NCBI RefSeq assembly: GCF_026625705.1
Contig: NZ_CP113059.1
Location: 1,612,001-1,676,000 of the forward strand
DNA: 64,000 nucleotides
Reading direction: 5' to 3'
Source of the DNA: Pedobacter sp. SL55
GTDB lineage: Bacteria; Bacteroidota; Bacteroidia; Sphingobacteriales; Sphingobacteriaceae
Notes under the pieces: generated by a model
What the model was told of the DNA's origin: nothing
The model's database searches: none
What the model saw: the letters and a program-made list of their open reading frames with translations, nothing else
Made by a program: the position numbers and the translations under genes
Shown here: positions 47,898-56,586 of the stretch, piece after piece
How positions within the stretch are numbered: position 1 is the first letter of the stretch
How the letters are laid out: the number at the start of each line of letters is the position of its first letter

Positions 47898-50800
47898 ATG
47901 AGTAGCATTAGAGAAGAACTAGAAAAACGTATTTTAATTATAGATGGTGCCATGGGTACCATGATACAGCGTTACACCCTAACCGAAGAAGATTTTAGAG
48001 GCGAGCGTTTTGCTAATCATCCCTGTGATGTAAAGGGGAACAACGATTTGTTGAACATTACCCGCCCTGATATTATCAAAGCTATTCATACCGAATATTT
48101 AGCAGCAGGGGCCGATATCATCGAAACCAATACCTTCAGTACGCAACGTATTTCAATGGCAGATTACCAAATGGAAGAGCTGAGCTATGAGTTGAGTTAC
48201 GAAGGGGCGAGAATTGCCAAAGAAGCAGCCTTGGAGTTTATGGCAAAGCATCCCGATAGGAAATGTTTTGTGGCTGGTGCCATTGGCCCAACCAACCGTA
48301 CGCTTTCATTATCTCCAGATGTAAACGATCCGGGTTTTAGAGCCATTTCTTACGATGAACTTTTTGATGCCTACTATGAGCAGATTAGAGGTTTGGTAGA
48401 TGGTGGCTCGGATGTGCTATTGATTGAAACCATATTTGATACTTTAAATGCAAAAGTAGCCATTGCAGCCATTAAACAATATGAGGAGGAACTCAAGTCC
48501 CGCCCCTTAGGGGAGGGATTTAGGGAGGGGCCGCTCGAAATCATGATTTCGGGAACCATTACTGATGCTTCGGGAAGAACTTTATCTGGTCAAACGGCAG
48601 AAGCATTCTTAAACTCTGTAGCACACGCCAATCCCTTAAGTATTGGTTTTAACTGTGCTTTAGGAGCGAAAGAAATGCGTCCGCACATTGAGGAATTGGC
48701 GGCAAAAGCCAATTGTTACGTTTCTGCTTATCCAAATGCGGGTTTACCTAACGAGTTCGGCGCTTACGATGAAATGCCTCATGAAACGGCGCATTTAGTA
48801 GATGATTTTATCACCTCTGGTTTTGTAAATATTGTGGGTGGTTGCTGCGGTACTACGCCAGACCATATTGGCTGCATCGCCAAAAAAGCAGCGGCGGCAC
48901 AACCAAGAAAAATTCCAACCATTGCTCCGTATTTACGCTTAAGTGGTTTAGAGCCCGTAACCATTACTCCGGAAAGTATTTTTGTGAATGTGGGAGAGCG
49001 TACCAACATCACAGGTTCGCCGAAATTCTCTAAATTAATTTTAGGCGGAGATTATGAAGCTGCTTTAGCTGTTGCCTTGCAACAAGTAGAAGGCGGTGCG
49101 CAAATCATCGATGTAAACATGGATGAGGGGATGATTGACAGTGAAGCGGCAATGACCAAATTCCTGAATTTAATTGCTTCGGAACCTGATATTGCCAAAT
49201 TGCCTATCATGGTCGATAGTTCTAAATGGACGGTAATTGAAGCGGGTTTAAAATGTTTGCAGGGAAAAGGCATCGTTAACTCGATATCCTTAAAAGAAGG
49301 CGAAGAAATTTTTAAAACCAATGCACGTAAAATTATGCGTTACGGGGCTGCGGTAGTGGTAATGGCTTTTGATGAGCAAGGTCAGGCTGATAATTACGAA
49401 CGTAGAGTAGAAATCTGTAGTCGTAGTTATAATATCCTAGTGAACGAGATTGGATTTCCCCCACAGGATATCATCTTTGATCCTAACATCTTGACCGTAG
49501 CTACGGGTTTAGAAGAGCACAATAATTATGCGGTAGATTTTATTGAGGCTACCCGTTGGATTAAACAAAACTTACCTCACGCTAAAGTAAGCGGCGGGGT
49601 TTCCAATATTTCATTCTCTTTCAGAGGAAATAATGTAGTGCGTGAAGCCATGCACTCGGCATTTTTGTACCATGCTATCCACGCTGGTTTGGACATGGGA
49701 ATTGTAAATGCGGGGATGCTAGAAGTTTATCAAGAAATTGCACCTGAACTTTTAGAGCGTGTAGAAGATGTATTGTTAAACCGTAGAGATGATGCAACTG
49801 AACGTTTGGTTGAGTTTGCAGAAACAGTAAAAAATAAAGGAAAAGTTGTTGTTAAAGACGAGGCTTGGCGACAAGGAACCGTTGAAGAGCGTTTATCTCA
49901 TTCATTAGTAAAAGGTATAGTTGAGTTTTTGGATGATGATGTTGAAGAAGCCCGTCAGAAATATCCACGACCAATTCAGGTAATTGAAGGTCCGTTGATG
50001 GACGGAATGAACATTGTTGGAGATTTGTTTGGCGCCGGAAAAATGTTCTTGCCGCAGGTGGTAAAATCTGCTAGGGTAATGAAAAAAGCGGTGGCTTATT
50101 TGTTGCCGTTTATTGAGGAGGAGAAAAAAGCCAACCCTGATGCCGCACAAGGCTCGTCGGCCGGTAAAATCTTACTCGCTACTGTGAAGGGCGACGTACA
50201 CGACATCGGAAAGAACATTGTAGGGGTAGTGTTAGCTTGTAATAACTTCGAAATTGTAGACATGGGCGTGATGGTACCTGCGCAGGAAATCATCAAAAAA
50301 GCCAAAGAAATTAATGCTGATATCATTGGTTTGAGTGGGTTGATTACGCCATCACTGGATGAAATGGTTCATTTTGCCAAAGAAATGGAACGCGAAGGAT
50401 TTACCATTCCTTTAATTGTGGGCGGTGCAACTACTTCTAGAATACATGCTGCCGTGAAAATTGCACCTAATTATTCTGGTCCGGCAATTCACGTGTTAGA
50501 CGCTTCGCGAAGTGTAACAGTTTGTAGCACCTTAATGAATGGCGAATTACGTGACGGATATATCTCGCAAATTAAAGCTGAATATGATAAAGCCCGTGAA
50601 GCACATTTGAACAAGCGTTCGGATAAGCGTTTCAAAACTTTAGAAGAAGCGAGAGCTAACAAGTTTCAGATAGATTTAACACAAGTTGCTCCTGCGCCAA
50701 AATTTACAGGCACAAAGGTATTGGAAGATTTTCCTTTAAAAGAGTTACTTCCTTATATCGATTGGACGCCATTTTTCCATACCTGGGAACTGCGTGGTAG

Positions 50801-51638
50801 TTATCCTCGAATTTTTGAAGATAAGAATGTTGGCGACGAAGCAAAGAAATTATTCACTGATGCACAAACTTTGTTGAAACGTATTGTTGATGAAAAGTTA
50901 TTAAAAGCAAAAGCGGTGTTCGGTTTTTGGCCAGCGCAAGCCATAGGCGATGATATAGAGTTGCAGGTTTCGGGTTACGAGTTACGAGATAAGCCAGACT
51001 CGCAACTCACAACTCATAACCCAAAACTCGTAAAAATACACACCTTGCGTCAACAGGCAGAGAAAGTTGATGGTCAGCCGTATTATGCACTGGCTGATTT
51101 TATTGCACCACAAGGAAGCGGTAAACAAGATTATTTCGGTGGTTTTGCTTTAACTGCGGGTATCGGTTGTGATGAATTGGTGGCCGAGTACGAGAAAAAC
51201 TTTGATGATTACAATAGTATCATGGTTAAAGCCCTGGCAGATCGTTTAGCCGAAGCTTTCGCCGAAAAATTACATGAGTTGGTGCGTAAAGATTACTGGG
51301 GTTATGCAAAAGATGAGCAGTTAAGCAACGACGAATTGATTAAGGAACAGTACGCAGGTATTCGTCCTGCACCAGGTTATCCTGCTTGTCCAGAACATAC
51401 CGAAAAAGGAACTTTGTTTGCCTTGCTAGAAGCGGAACAAAAAATTGGTTTGCGCTTAACAGAAAGCTATGCGATGTATCCAACTGCCGCAGTAAGTGGT
51501 TTCTATTTTTCGCATCCAGAGTCTAGATATTTTGGGTTGGGGAAAATAGGGAAGGACCAAGTGGAAGAATATGCAGAGCGTAAGGGAATGAATTTGGAAG
51601 AAGCGGAACGGTGGTTGGCACCTAACTTAGCTTATTAA
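47898..51638 (+). CDS. metH: cobalamin-dependent methionine synthase
   Basis: 1246-aa enzyme transferring methyl from methyl-THF to homocysteine. Domains: homocysteine/zinc module 1-330 ([15 protein letters not shown] cysteines), pterin-binding 360-620 ([14 protein letters not shown]), B12 cap 650-740, B12-binding [12 protein letters not shown] with the lower-ligand His, and a C-terminal AdoMet reactivation domain ([15 protein letters not shown]). Two unusual in-frame insertions interrupt it: [13 protein letters not shown] near 200-213 and [13 protein letters not shown]...HNPKLVK near 1024-1045. Both are translated versions of intergenic palindromes. Controlled by the upstream SAM riboswitch; metF follows. 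Confidence 0.97.
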   Translation: MSSIREELEKRILIIDGAMGTMIQRYTLTEEDFRGERFANHPCDVKGNNDLLNITRPDIIKAIHTEYLAAGADIIETNTFSTQRISMADYQMEELSYELSYEGARIAKEAALEFMAKHPDRKCFVAGAIGPTNRTLSLSPDVNDPGFRAISYDELFDAYYEQIRGLVDGGSDVLLIETIFDTLNAKVAIAAIKQYEEELKSRPLGEGFREGPLEIMISGTITDASGRTLSGQTAEAFLNSVAHANPLSIGFNCALGAKEMRPHIEELAAKANCYVSAYPNAGLPNEFGAYDEMPHETAHLVDDFITSGFVNIVGGCCGTTPDHIGCIAKKAAAAQPRKIPTIAPYLRLSGLEPVTITPESIFVNVGERTNITGSPKFSKLILGGDYEAALAVALQQVEGGAQIIDVNMDEGMIDSEAAMTKFLNLIASEPDIAKLPIMVDSSKWTVIEAGLKCLQGKGIVNSISLKEGEEIFKTNARKIMRYGAAVVVMAFDEQGQADNYERRVEICSRSYNILVNEIGFPPQDIIFDPNILTVATGLEEHNNYAVDFIEATRWIKQNLPHAKVSGGVSNISFSFRGNNVVREAMHSAFLYHAIHAGLDMGIVNAGMLEVYQEIAPELLERVEDVLLNRRDDATERLVEFAETVKNKGKVVVKDEAWRQGTVEERLSHSLVKGIVEFLDDDVEEARQKYPRPIQVIEGPLMDGMNIVGDLFGAGKMFLPQVVKSARVMKKAVAYLLPFIEEEKKANPDAAQGSSAGKILLATVKGDVHDIGKNIVGVVLACNNFEIVDMGVMVPAQEIIKKAKEINADIIGLSGLITPSLDEMVHFAKEMEREGFTIPLIVGGATTSRIHAAVKIAPNYSGPAIHVLDASRSVTVCSTLMNGELRDGYISQIKAEYDKAREAHLNKRSDKRFKTLEEARANKFQIDLTQVAPAPKFTGTKVLEDFPLKELLPYIDWTPFFHTWELRGSYPRIFEDKNVGDEAKKLFTDAQTLLKRIVDEKLLKAKAVFGFWPAQAIGDDIELQVSGYELRDKPDSQLTTHNPKLVKIHTLRQQAEKVDGQPYYALADFIAPQGSGKQDYFGGFALTAGIGCDELVAEYEKNFDDYNSIMVKALADRLAEAFAEKLHELVRKDYWGYAKDEQLSNDELIKEQYAGIRPAPGYPACPEHTEKGTLFALLEAEQKIGLRLTESYAMYPTAAVSGFYFSHPESRYFGLGKIGKDQVEEYAERKGMNLEEAERWLAPNLAY
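48495..48536 (+). repeat. palindromic repeat inserted in-frame in metH (first)
   Basis: CCCGCCCCTTAGGGGAGGGA then TTTAGGGAGGGGCC: G/C-rich palindromic text like that at 25370-25384 and 51640-51705. It adds about 13 residues between the helix AIKQYEEEL and the strand [12 protein letters not shown] without breaking the frame. Confidence 0.7.
50966..51032 (+). repeat. palindromic repeat inserted in-frame in metH (second)
   Basis: GTTTCGGGTTACGAGTTACG on one side and ACTCATAACCCAAAACTCGT on the other pair imperfectly. The text resembles intergenic palindromes here (compare 2880-2935). It adds about 22 residues in the reactivation domain before [13 protein letters not shown]. Confidence 0.7.
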
Positions 51639-51639
51639 C

Positions 51640-51706
51640 CCCCCGACCCCCTAAAGGGGGAGGGCATAAACATAATAAATAAAAAGCCCCTTTAGGGGTT
51701 TGGGGT
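51640..51706. repeat. double G/C hairpin between metH and metF
   Basis: CCCCCTAAAGGGGG at 51650-51663 and CCCCTTTAGGGG at about 51686-51697, followed by TTTGGGGT directly before the metF ATG. The two units can also pair with each other. It may limit or couple metF translation. Confidence 0.6.
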
Positions 51707-52660
51707 ATGAAGATTACAGAACACATCAAAAATGCAAAGGGTAAGACCTTATTCTCTTTCGAGCTTTTGCCGCCAATTAAAGGGCAAGGTATAGATTGGA
51801 TATACAATGGAATAGAGCCGCTATTAGAGTTTGAACCACCATTTATAGACGTAACTTCGTTAAGGGAAGATTATATTTACAAAGAGCATCCCAATGGCTT
51901 GTTGCAAAAGGTATCTTATCGTAAACGACCTGGTACTATTGCCATTTGTGCAGCTATTATCCATAAATATAAAATAGATGCCGTACCACACTTAATTTGT
52001 GGTGGTTTTACCAAAGAAGAAACTGAGAATGCATTAATTGATTTACAGTTTTTAGGTATTGATAACGTATTGGCTTTGAGAGGCGATGCACGCAAAGCGG
52101 ATAGCTCTTTTGTGCCTACACCAGGCGGCCATGCTTATGCTACAGATTTGATATCACACATCAAAAACCACAATGAAGGTAAATTCTTGCACGAAGATGT
52201 AGAGACTTTTAAAAGTGATTTTTGCATTGGCGTTGCCGGATATCCGGAGAAACATTTCGAGGCGCCGAACTTAAATACAGACTTCAAATACTTGAAGCAA
52301 AAAGTAGACTTGGGCGCTGAATTTATCGTGACACAGATGTTTTTCGATAACCAAAAGTATTTCGAATTTGTACAGAAATGTAGAGATAACGGCATCAATG
52401 TACCCATTATTCCGGGGTTAAAGCCTATTAGCACTTTGGGTCAAGTAAACGCTTTGCCTAAAATTTTCCATATAGATTTACCTGATGAATTAACCGAGGC
52501 GTTATCTACAGCTAAAAATAATGCAGAGGCCAAGGAAATTGGTACGCAGGCGATGATTAAACAGTGCAAAGAATTAATTGAATTTGGTGCGCCTGTACTG
52601 CATTTTTATACCATGGGCAAACCAGACCAAACTAAAGAAATTGCTAAAGCAGTTTTTTAG
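51707..52660 (+). CDS. metF: methylenetetrahydrofolate reductase
   Basis: FAD-dependent enzyme making 5-methyl-THF, the methyl donor for MetH. Recognisable blocks: FSFELLPPIKGQG, PHLICGGFTKEETENALIDL, NVLALRGDARK, GVAGYPEKHFEAPN, GAEFIVTQMFFDNQKYFEFV, PIIPGLKPISTL. 317 aa, typical. Lies 68 bases after metH, so it is almost certainly in the same SAM-controlled transcript. Confidence 0.96.
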   Translation: MKITEHIKNAKGKTLFSFELLPPIKGQGIDWIYNGIEPLLEFEPPFIDVTSLREDYIYKEHPNGLLQKVSYRKRPGTIAICAAIIHKYKIDAVPHLICGGFTKEETENALIDLQFLGIDNVLALRGDARKADSSFVPTPGGHAYATDLISHIKNHNEGKFLHEDVETFKSDFCIGVAGYPEKHFEAPNLNTDFKYLKQKVDLGAEFIVTQMFFDNQKYFEFVQKCRDNGINVPIIPGLKPISTLGQVNALPKIFHIDLPDELTEALSTAKNNAEAKEIGTQAMIKQCKELIEFGAPVLHFYTMGKPDQTKEIAKAVF

Positions 52661-52669
52661 ATCGTAAGT

Positions 52670-53190
52670 GTTTGTTTGCGAGTGGTTAGTTAGCCAAAAT
52701 TGCAGTTGATGCGGCTAAAGCCTCTTAACAAATAGTCTACAATCCGTTGGCTAAAGCCAAACGGGAATGAAAATATGCGCTCCCTTTAGCCAAGATTTCA
52801 AATTAGTGATGTTCGAAACTTTAGTATTTGTGCTGTTGGTTTGTTGCCGTCTGCTTTAGCAGACGGTTCATAGATGTAAAGATAAAGGCTTTAGCCAAAA
52901 TTGTAGCTAAAGCCCTAACGCATTGTTTCCAAACCTTTGGCTAAAGCCAAACGGGAATAAAATATGTTCTTCCGCCATCCGAAGTAACAAATTAGGGATG
53001 TTCGAAACTTTAGTATTTATACTAGCGGTTCATTGCCGTCTGCTTTAGCAGATGGTTAATGGATGTAAAGAAAGAGGCTTTAGCCGCATTAAAGGCTAAA
53101 GCCTTAATAAATCGTATTCACTCCGTTGGCTAGAGCCAAACGGGAATTAGAATATTACTCTTCCGTCAGCCAAGATTTCAAATCTATGCT
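52670..53190. repeat. tandem array of about 188-bp palindromic units
   Basis: Three copies of GTTGGCTAAAGCCAAACGGG (starting near 52746, 52936 and 53124, with small changes) alternate with two copies of GCCGTCTGCTTTAGCAGACGG (near 52847 and 53033) and GGCTTTAGCC boxes. The unit repeats about every 188 bases. Each box is itself a palindrome built on GGCTTTAGCC. A single degenerate relative lies near 40255-40345. No gene is inside. Confidence 0.85.
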
Positions 53191-53205
53191 TTTTTGTTTC
53201 GAAGA

Positions 53206-53331
53206 TTATTCTCTTAGCTTTTTTCGTAATAACTTAATTAAAAGTATCATGATGTAAAAAGTTAAGCTCATGAAGACTAGGCATAGTATACTCCAAATGA
53301 GTAAGCCTGTTTCTGGTATTAAAAGATCCAT
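53206..53331 (-). CDS. 41-aa single-helix membrane peptide
   Basis: Small ORF MDLLIPETGLLIWSILCLVF followed by a continued hydrophobic stretch and a basic tail KLLRKKLRE. One membrane helix with positive residues on the C-terminal side. The PE-TGLLIW start is of a type often seen in Bacteroidota micro-proteins. Function unknown; it ends next to the repeat array and starts 14 bases past the end of the peroxidase gene. Confidence 0.6.
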   Translation of the reverse strand: MDLLIPETGLLIWSILCLVFMSLTFYIMILLIKLLRKKLRE

Positions 53332-53344
53332 ATTAAAGCGTTTT

Positions 53345-54475
53345 TTATTCTGGCAATTTAGGAGGCATAATTTTTTGCACTTGTGTGCTTATCGATTTTA
53401 AAAAAGCCTCTAGTTGCTGTTGTTCGGTTAAAGTTAAGTTTAATTTTTTTAACATTGCCGATTTTGGATTTTTTAACGAATCTGGAATGACGTGTGCTCT
53501 TTGATAACTGATAGGGTTGCCTAAATTGTAAAACTCTATCACATCTTTTAACGAAGGGAAATTGCCATGGTGCATCCACGGGCCAGTAATGTTGGTTTCG
53601 CGTAACGATGGTGTTTTAAACGAGCCAATATCCTTTAAATTTTTGGTAAGATTATACTTTCCCCTGTCTTCCATGCGGCTACCTAACAAGGCCTGGCCAT
53701 CATTATGAAATTTATTATCGCTAAACAATGGTGTGTTATGGCAGTTAATACATCCCGCTTTGGTGCGGAATAAATGTAGGCCCATCACTTCGTCATCTTT
53801 CAATATTTTGCTGTTGCCTTTTACAAAAGAATCGAAACGACTGTTGGTGCTTACAATGCTCCGTTCAAAAGTAGCGATGGCCTTCTGTATCTTATCTAAA
53901 GTAATTTCTTCACTACCAAAAGCTTGTGCAAATAAAGGCCTGTAGCCAGCAACTGCTGCTACATTTTTTACCATAATGGTTAAATCGGTAGCCATTTCTA
54001 CGTGGTCTTGTACCGGAAATTTCGCTTGGTCTTCTAGGCTTGTTGCACGCCCATCCCAAAAAAACTTTTCATAAAAAGCAACGTTAATTAAGGTCATAGC
54101 GTTACGTTTGCCCGTTTGCCTGCTGTGCCCGTAAGCTACACGTCTGCCATCGCCCCAGCCCAGTTCGGGGTCGTGGCACGAGGCGCAGGCAATTTGTCCA
54201 GAAACAGATAATCGTGGGTCAAAAAACAAGATTTTCCCCAACTTTTGCTTCTCTTCACTAAACGGGTTATTTGCAGGGTAAGTTGGTCTGCCCAGGTAGC
54301 CAATGTCTTTAAAGCCAGGTTTGGCTTCGTCATGTAACTCTGGCTTGGGCCACTTGGTAGGGTCGCCACTGTAAAGCGCTCTCAGTTGTGCTATAGTGTA
54401 GGCTTTTTCCTGCAAAAAAGCAGAGCTGCCTACAAATACAACCAAAATGGTGGCGAGTATGATTAATCTTTTCAT
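53345..54475 (-). CDS. di-haem cytochrome c peroxidase (MauG/CCP family)
   Basis: Exported 376-aa protein with two CxxCH haem sites: CASCHDPELG (about residues 97-101) and GCINCHNTPLF. Typical surroundings: LGKILFFDPRLS, NAMTLINVAFYEKFFWDGR, ATFERSIVSTNSRFD, FKTPSLRETNITGPWMHHG. Such enzymes reduce hydrogen peroxide or oxidise protein and cofactor substrates in the periplasm. Last gene of the SusCD locus on the minus strand, directly after a lipoprotein gene, so likely part of the same unit. Confidence 0.94.
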   Translation of the reverse strand: MKRLIILATILVVFVGSSAFLQEKAYTIAQLRALYSGDPTKWPKPELHDEAKPGFKDIGYLGRPTYPANNPFSEEKQKLGKILFFDPRLSVSGQIACASCHDPELGWGDGRRVAYGHSRQTGKRNAMTLINVAFYEKFFWDGRATSLEDQAKFPVQDHVEMATDLTIMVKNVAAVAGYRPLFAQAFGSEEITLDKIQKAIATFERSIVSTNSRFDSFVKGNSKILKDDEVMGLHLFRTKAGCINCHNTPLFSDNKFHNDGQALLGSRMEDRGKYNLTKNLKDIGSFKTPSLRETNITGPWMHHGNFPSLKDVIEFYNLGNPISYQRAHVIPDSLKNPKSAMLKKLNLTLTEQQQLEAFLKSISTQVQKIMPPKLPE

Positions 54476-54485
54476 TTTTAGGGAA

Positions 54486-55100
54486 TTATAAGGTAAGTGC
54501 GTTAGGGCTTAATTTGTATTGGAAAGTTCTGCTGGTGCCACCAATGGCGGTTTCGTTAAAGGTAACTTTTAAGTCAATTACTTTAGAAGTTTCATCATAA
54601 GTACCGCTACCGCTGATACCAATGGTAATGGTTTGTCCGGCGGTTGATTTTTTTAGGATGACGTCTTGAGTTTTTACTTTTACGATACCTGTTTTGGCAC
54701 CTTCATAATCGGGGAAAAACTGCAAAACTTGGTCTGCATTAATGCCCACGGTTTTAATGGCCGTAGTACCTGTGTAGGCCGAATATAGTTGTACCATATC
54801 AAACAAAGGCACGCCGCTATCTGCAACGTAAGGGTTGGTAAAACCAATAAAACTGGGGTCGCTGCTAGAAATAGTAGAAAAATGTGAGCCAATTCTTCTG
54901 CCCCAAATACCCGTGGCAGGATCTTTCCTATAAACATACATTTGATAATAAGCTGTTGACTGATGAAAAACTGCAATAGCCGAAGATGATGCAGTGGCAA
55001 CAGGTTGATCTGGATATAAATCTGCTTTGGCGGCAGGTTCATCTTTCTTACAGCCACTCAAAATAATTAGACTAATAAGTATGGAGAAAATATTTTTCAT
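54486..55100 (-). CDS. lipoprotein of the SusCD locus, function unknown
   Basis: 204 aa, lipobox ILSGC after a short hydrophobic signal. The mature part is Ser/Thr/Gly-rich with repeated beta strands (GQTITIGISGSGTYDE, VIDLKVTFNE), similar in style to the substrate-binding or surface lipoproteins encoded beside SusD. No specific family named. Follows susD by 11 bases. Confidence 0.8.
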   Translation of the reverse strand: MKNIFSILISLIILSGCKKDEPAAKADLYPDQPVATASSSAIAVFHQSTAYYQMYVYRKDPATGIWGRRIGSHFSTISSSDPSFIGFTNPYVADSGVPLFDMVQLYSAYTGTTAIKTVGINADQVLQFFPDYEGAKTGIVKVKTQDVILKKSTAGQTITIGISGSGTYDETSKVIDLKVTFNETAIGGTSRTFQYKLSPNALTL

Positions 55101-55111
55101 GTTGTTTAGGG

Positions 55112-56545
55112 TTAATAGCCAGGGTTTTGTTTCATGTTTCGGTTAGCGTTAATGGTATTGGCAGGAAATGGCATAATCAGCCTGTCGTCGTTAGTCAACA
55201 AATTTTTAACTACTGGTGTAACATCTGCTCTGTTAATGTCTTTTTTACGGCGCATTAAGTCGAATAACAAATTGCCTTCAAATGCCAATTCTTTTCTTCT
55301 TTCTAAAAGTACAGCATCAATTACGGCATCTTTAGTAGTTAAGTTTAGTGTGGCTGCACTGGCATCTGCTCGTTTTCTAATTAGGTTTAAATCGGCATTG
55401 GCTACGGTAAAATCTGGTGAGGTTTTTTCTACGGCAGCTTCTGCTCTAATTAAATGCAGTTCGGATAGACGCAATATTTTTATAGGTGTAGCTAAAGTGC
55501 CACCACCTTGATATTTTTTAGTGAAGGCGTAGTTTACCCCGCTAATATCAACTCTGTTAAACATAGTGCTGATATTTCTAACATCGGTTTCACTGTATAA
55601 GCCAGTTAAATCTAAAGTTGCGGCGTACATTCGGTACGATGAAAGGTTGGTGCTTTCGTAATAAGCCCCTAAGCTAGTGCCGCTAAAAACAGTTTCTATA
55701 GCCAATTCAAAAATCGATTCGCTTGAAGGTACACGACCAGTCCAGCTGGTAACATAGTTGGCATTGGTAAGTAGTGTGTACTGTTTGCTTTTAATTAGCT
55801 CATCTGCCAGTTCAAAGGCCTTATCCCAATTGTTTTGGTACAAATATACTTTTGCTAATAAGGCTGTGGCCGATGCTTTGGTAAAATAGTTTTGCTTGGT
55901 ACCACCATTTAATACACCAACATTGGTGTCGTCAAAAGCGGCTATGGCTTCGGTTAAATCGGTAACAATGGCATTGTAGGTTTGTGCAACGGTAGCTCTG
56001 CTTGGTGCAGGGTCTGAGTACAGCTGCGGGTTTAAAATTAGCGGAATGCCCAAATGCGAACCGTTTGCGGTAAAGTTAAATGGTCGGGCGAAAATCCTTA
56101 CCAAATCAAAATGTATGAGTGCCCTAATGGCTTTAGCTTCGGCTACAATCTTTATTTTTTCTGTAGCGGAGCCAGCCGCAGATGGCGTGTACTTAATTAC
56201 GTTGTTAACGTTGTTTAGCTCGCTATATAACGCCGAATAAGTGGCATTAAGGCTCGATTCTTGTGCATCTACGGTGGCTTCGTAAACATCTTCGAGCCTA
56301 ATATTGGTGTTTTTGCTAAACTTAATGTTACCCGCCAATATTTCTGGGTAAACCATGGTGTTTTTGTTGTAGTGCTCTTCGTCTAACAAAGCTTTATACG
56401 AGCCAGCCAAAGCAGATTTTGCACCTTGTACATCTAAGAAAAGATCTTCTATAGATAATTTATCGGTAGGTTCTTTATCCAGTAGTTTTTCGCAAGAGCT
56501 AAGTGCCACTAGCGCTACAAAAAGAAGTATATAATATTTTTTCAT
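55112..56545 (-). CDS. SusD/RagB-family outer membrane lipoprotein
   Basis: Nutrient-binding partner of the SusC-type receptor. Start at MKKYYILLFVALVAL with lipobox LSSC; twelve codons upstream are open but not needed. SusD features: DKEPTDKLSIEDLF, YSALYSELNNVNNVI, AEAKAIRALIHFDLVRIFA, ILRLSELHLIRAEAAV, ERRKELAFEGNLLFDLMRRK. 477 aa. It is 42 bases downstream of the receptor gene. Confidence 0.95.
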   Translation of the reverse strand: MKKYYILLFVALVALSSCEKLLDKEPTDKLSIEDLFLDVQGAKSALAGSYKALLDEEHYNKNTMVYPEILAGNIKFSKNTNIRLEDVYEATVDAQESSLNATYSALYSELNNVNNVIKYTPSAAGSATEKIKIVAEAKAIRALIHFDLVRIFARPFNFTANGSHLGIPLILNPQLYSDPAPSRATVAQTYNAIVTDLTEAIAAFDDTNVGVLNGGTKQNYFTKASATALLAKVYLYQNNWDKAFELADELIKSKQYTLLTNANYVTSWTGRVPSSESIFELAIETVFSGTSLGAYYESTNLSSYRMYAATLDLTGLYSETDVRNISTMFNRVDISGVNYAFTKKYQGGGTLATPIKILRLSELHLIRAEAAVEKTSPDFTVANADLNLIRKRADASAATLNLTTKDAVIDAVLLERRKELAFEGNLLFDLMRRKKDINRADVTPVVKNLLTNDDRLIMPFPANTINANRNMKQNPGY

Positions 56546-56586
56546 CGTATTTGATTTATTGAATGCGATTGATTTTATCATGATAA

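Noticed and set aside
52670..53190. CRISPR array
   Set aside because: Units are about 188 bases apart, internally palindromic, and the sequence between boxes is itself repeated rather than unique; no cas genes nearby.
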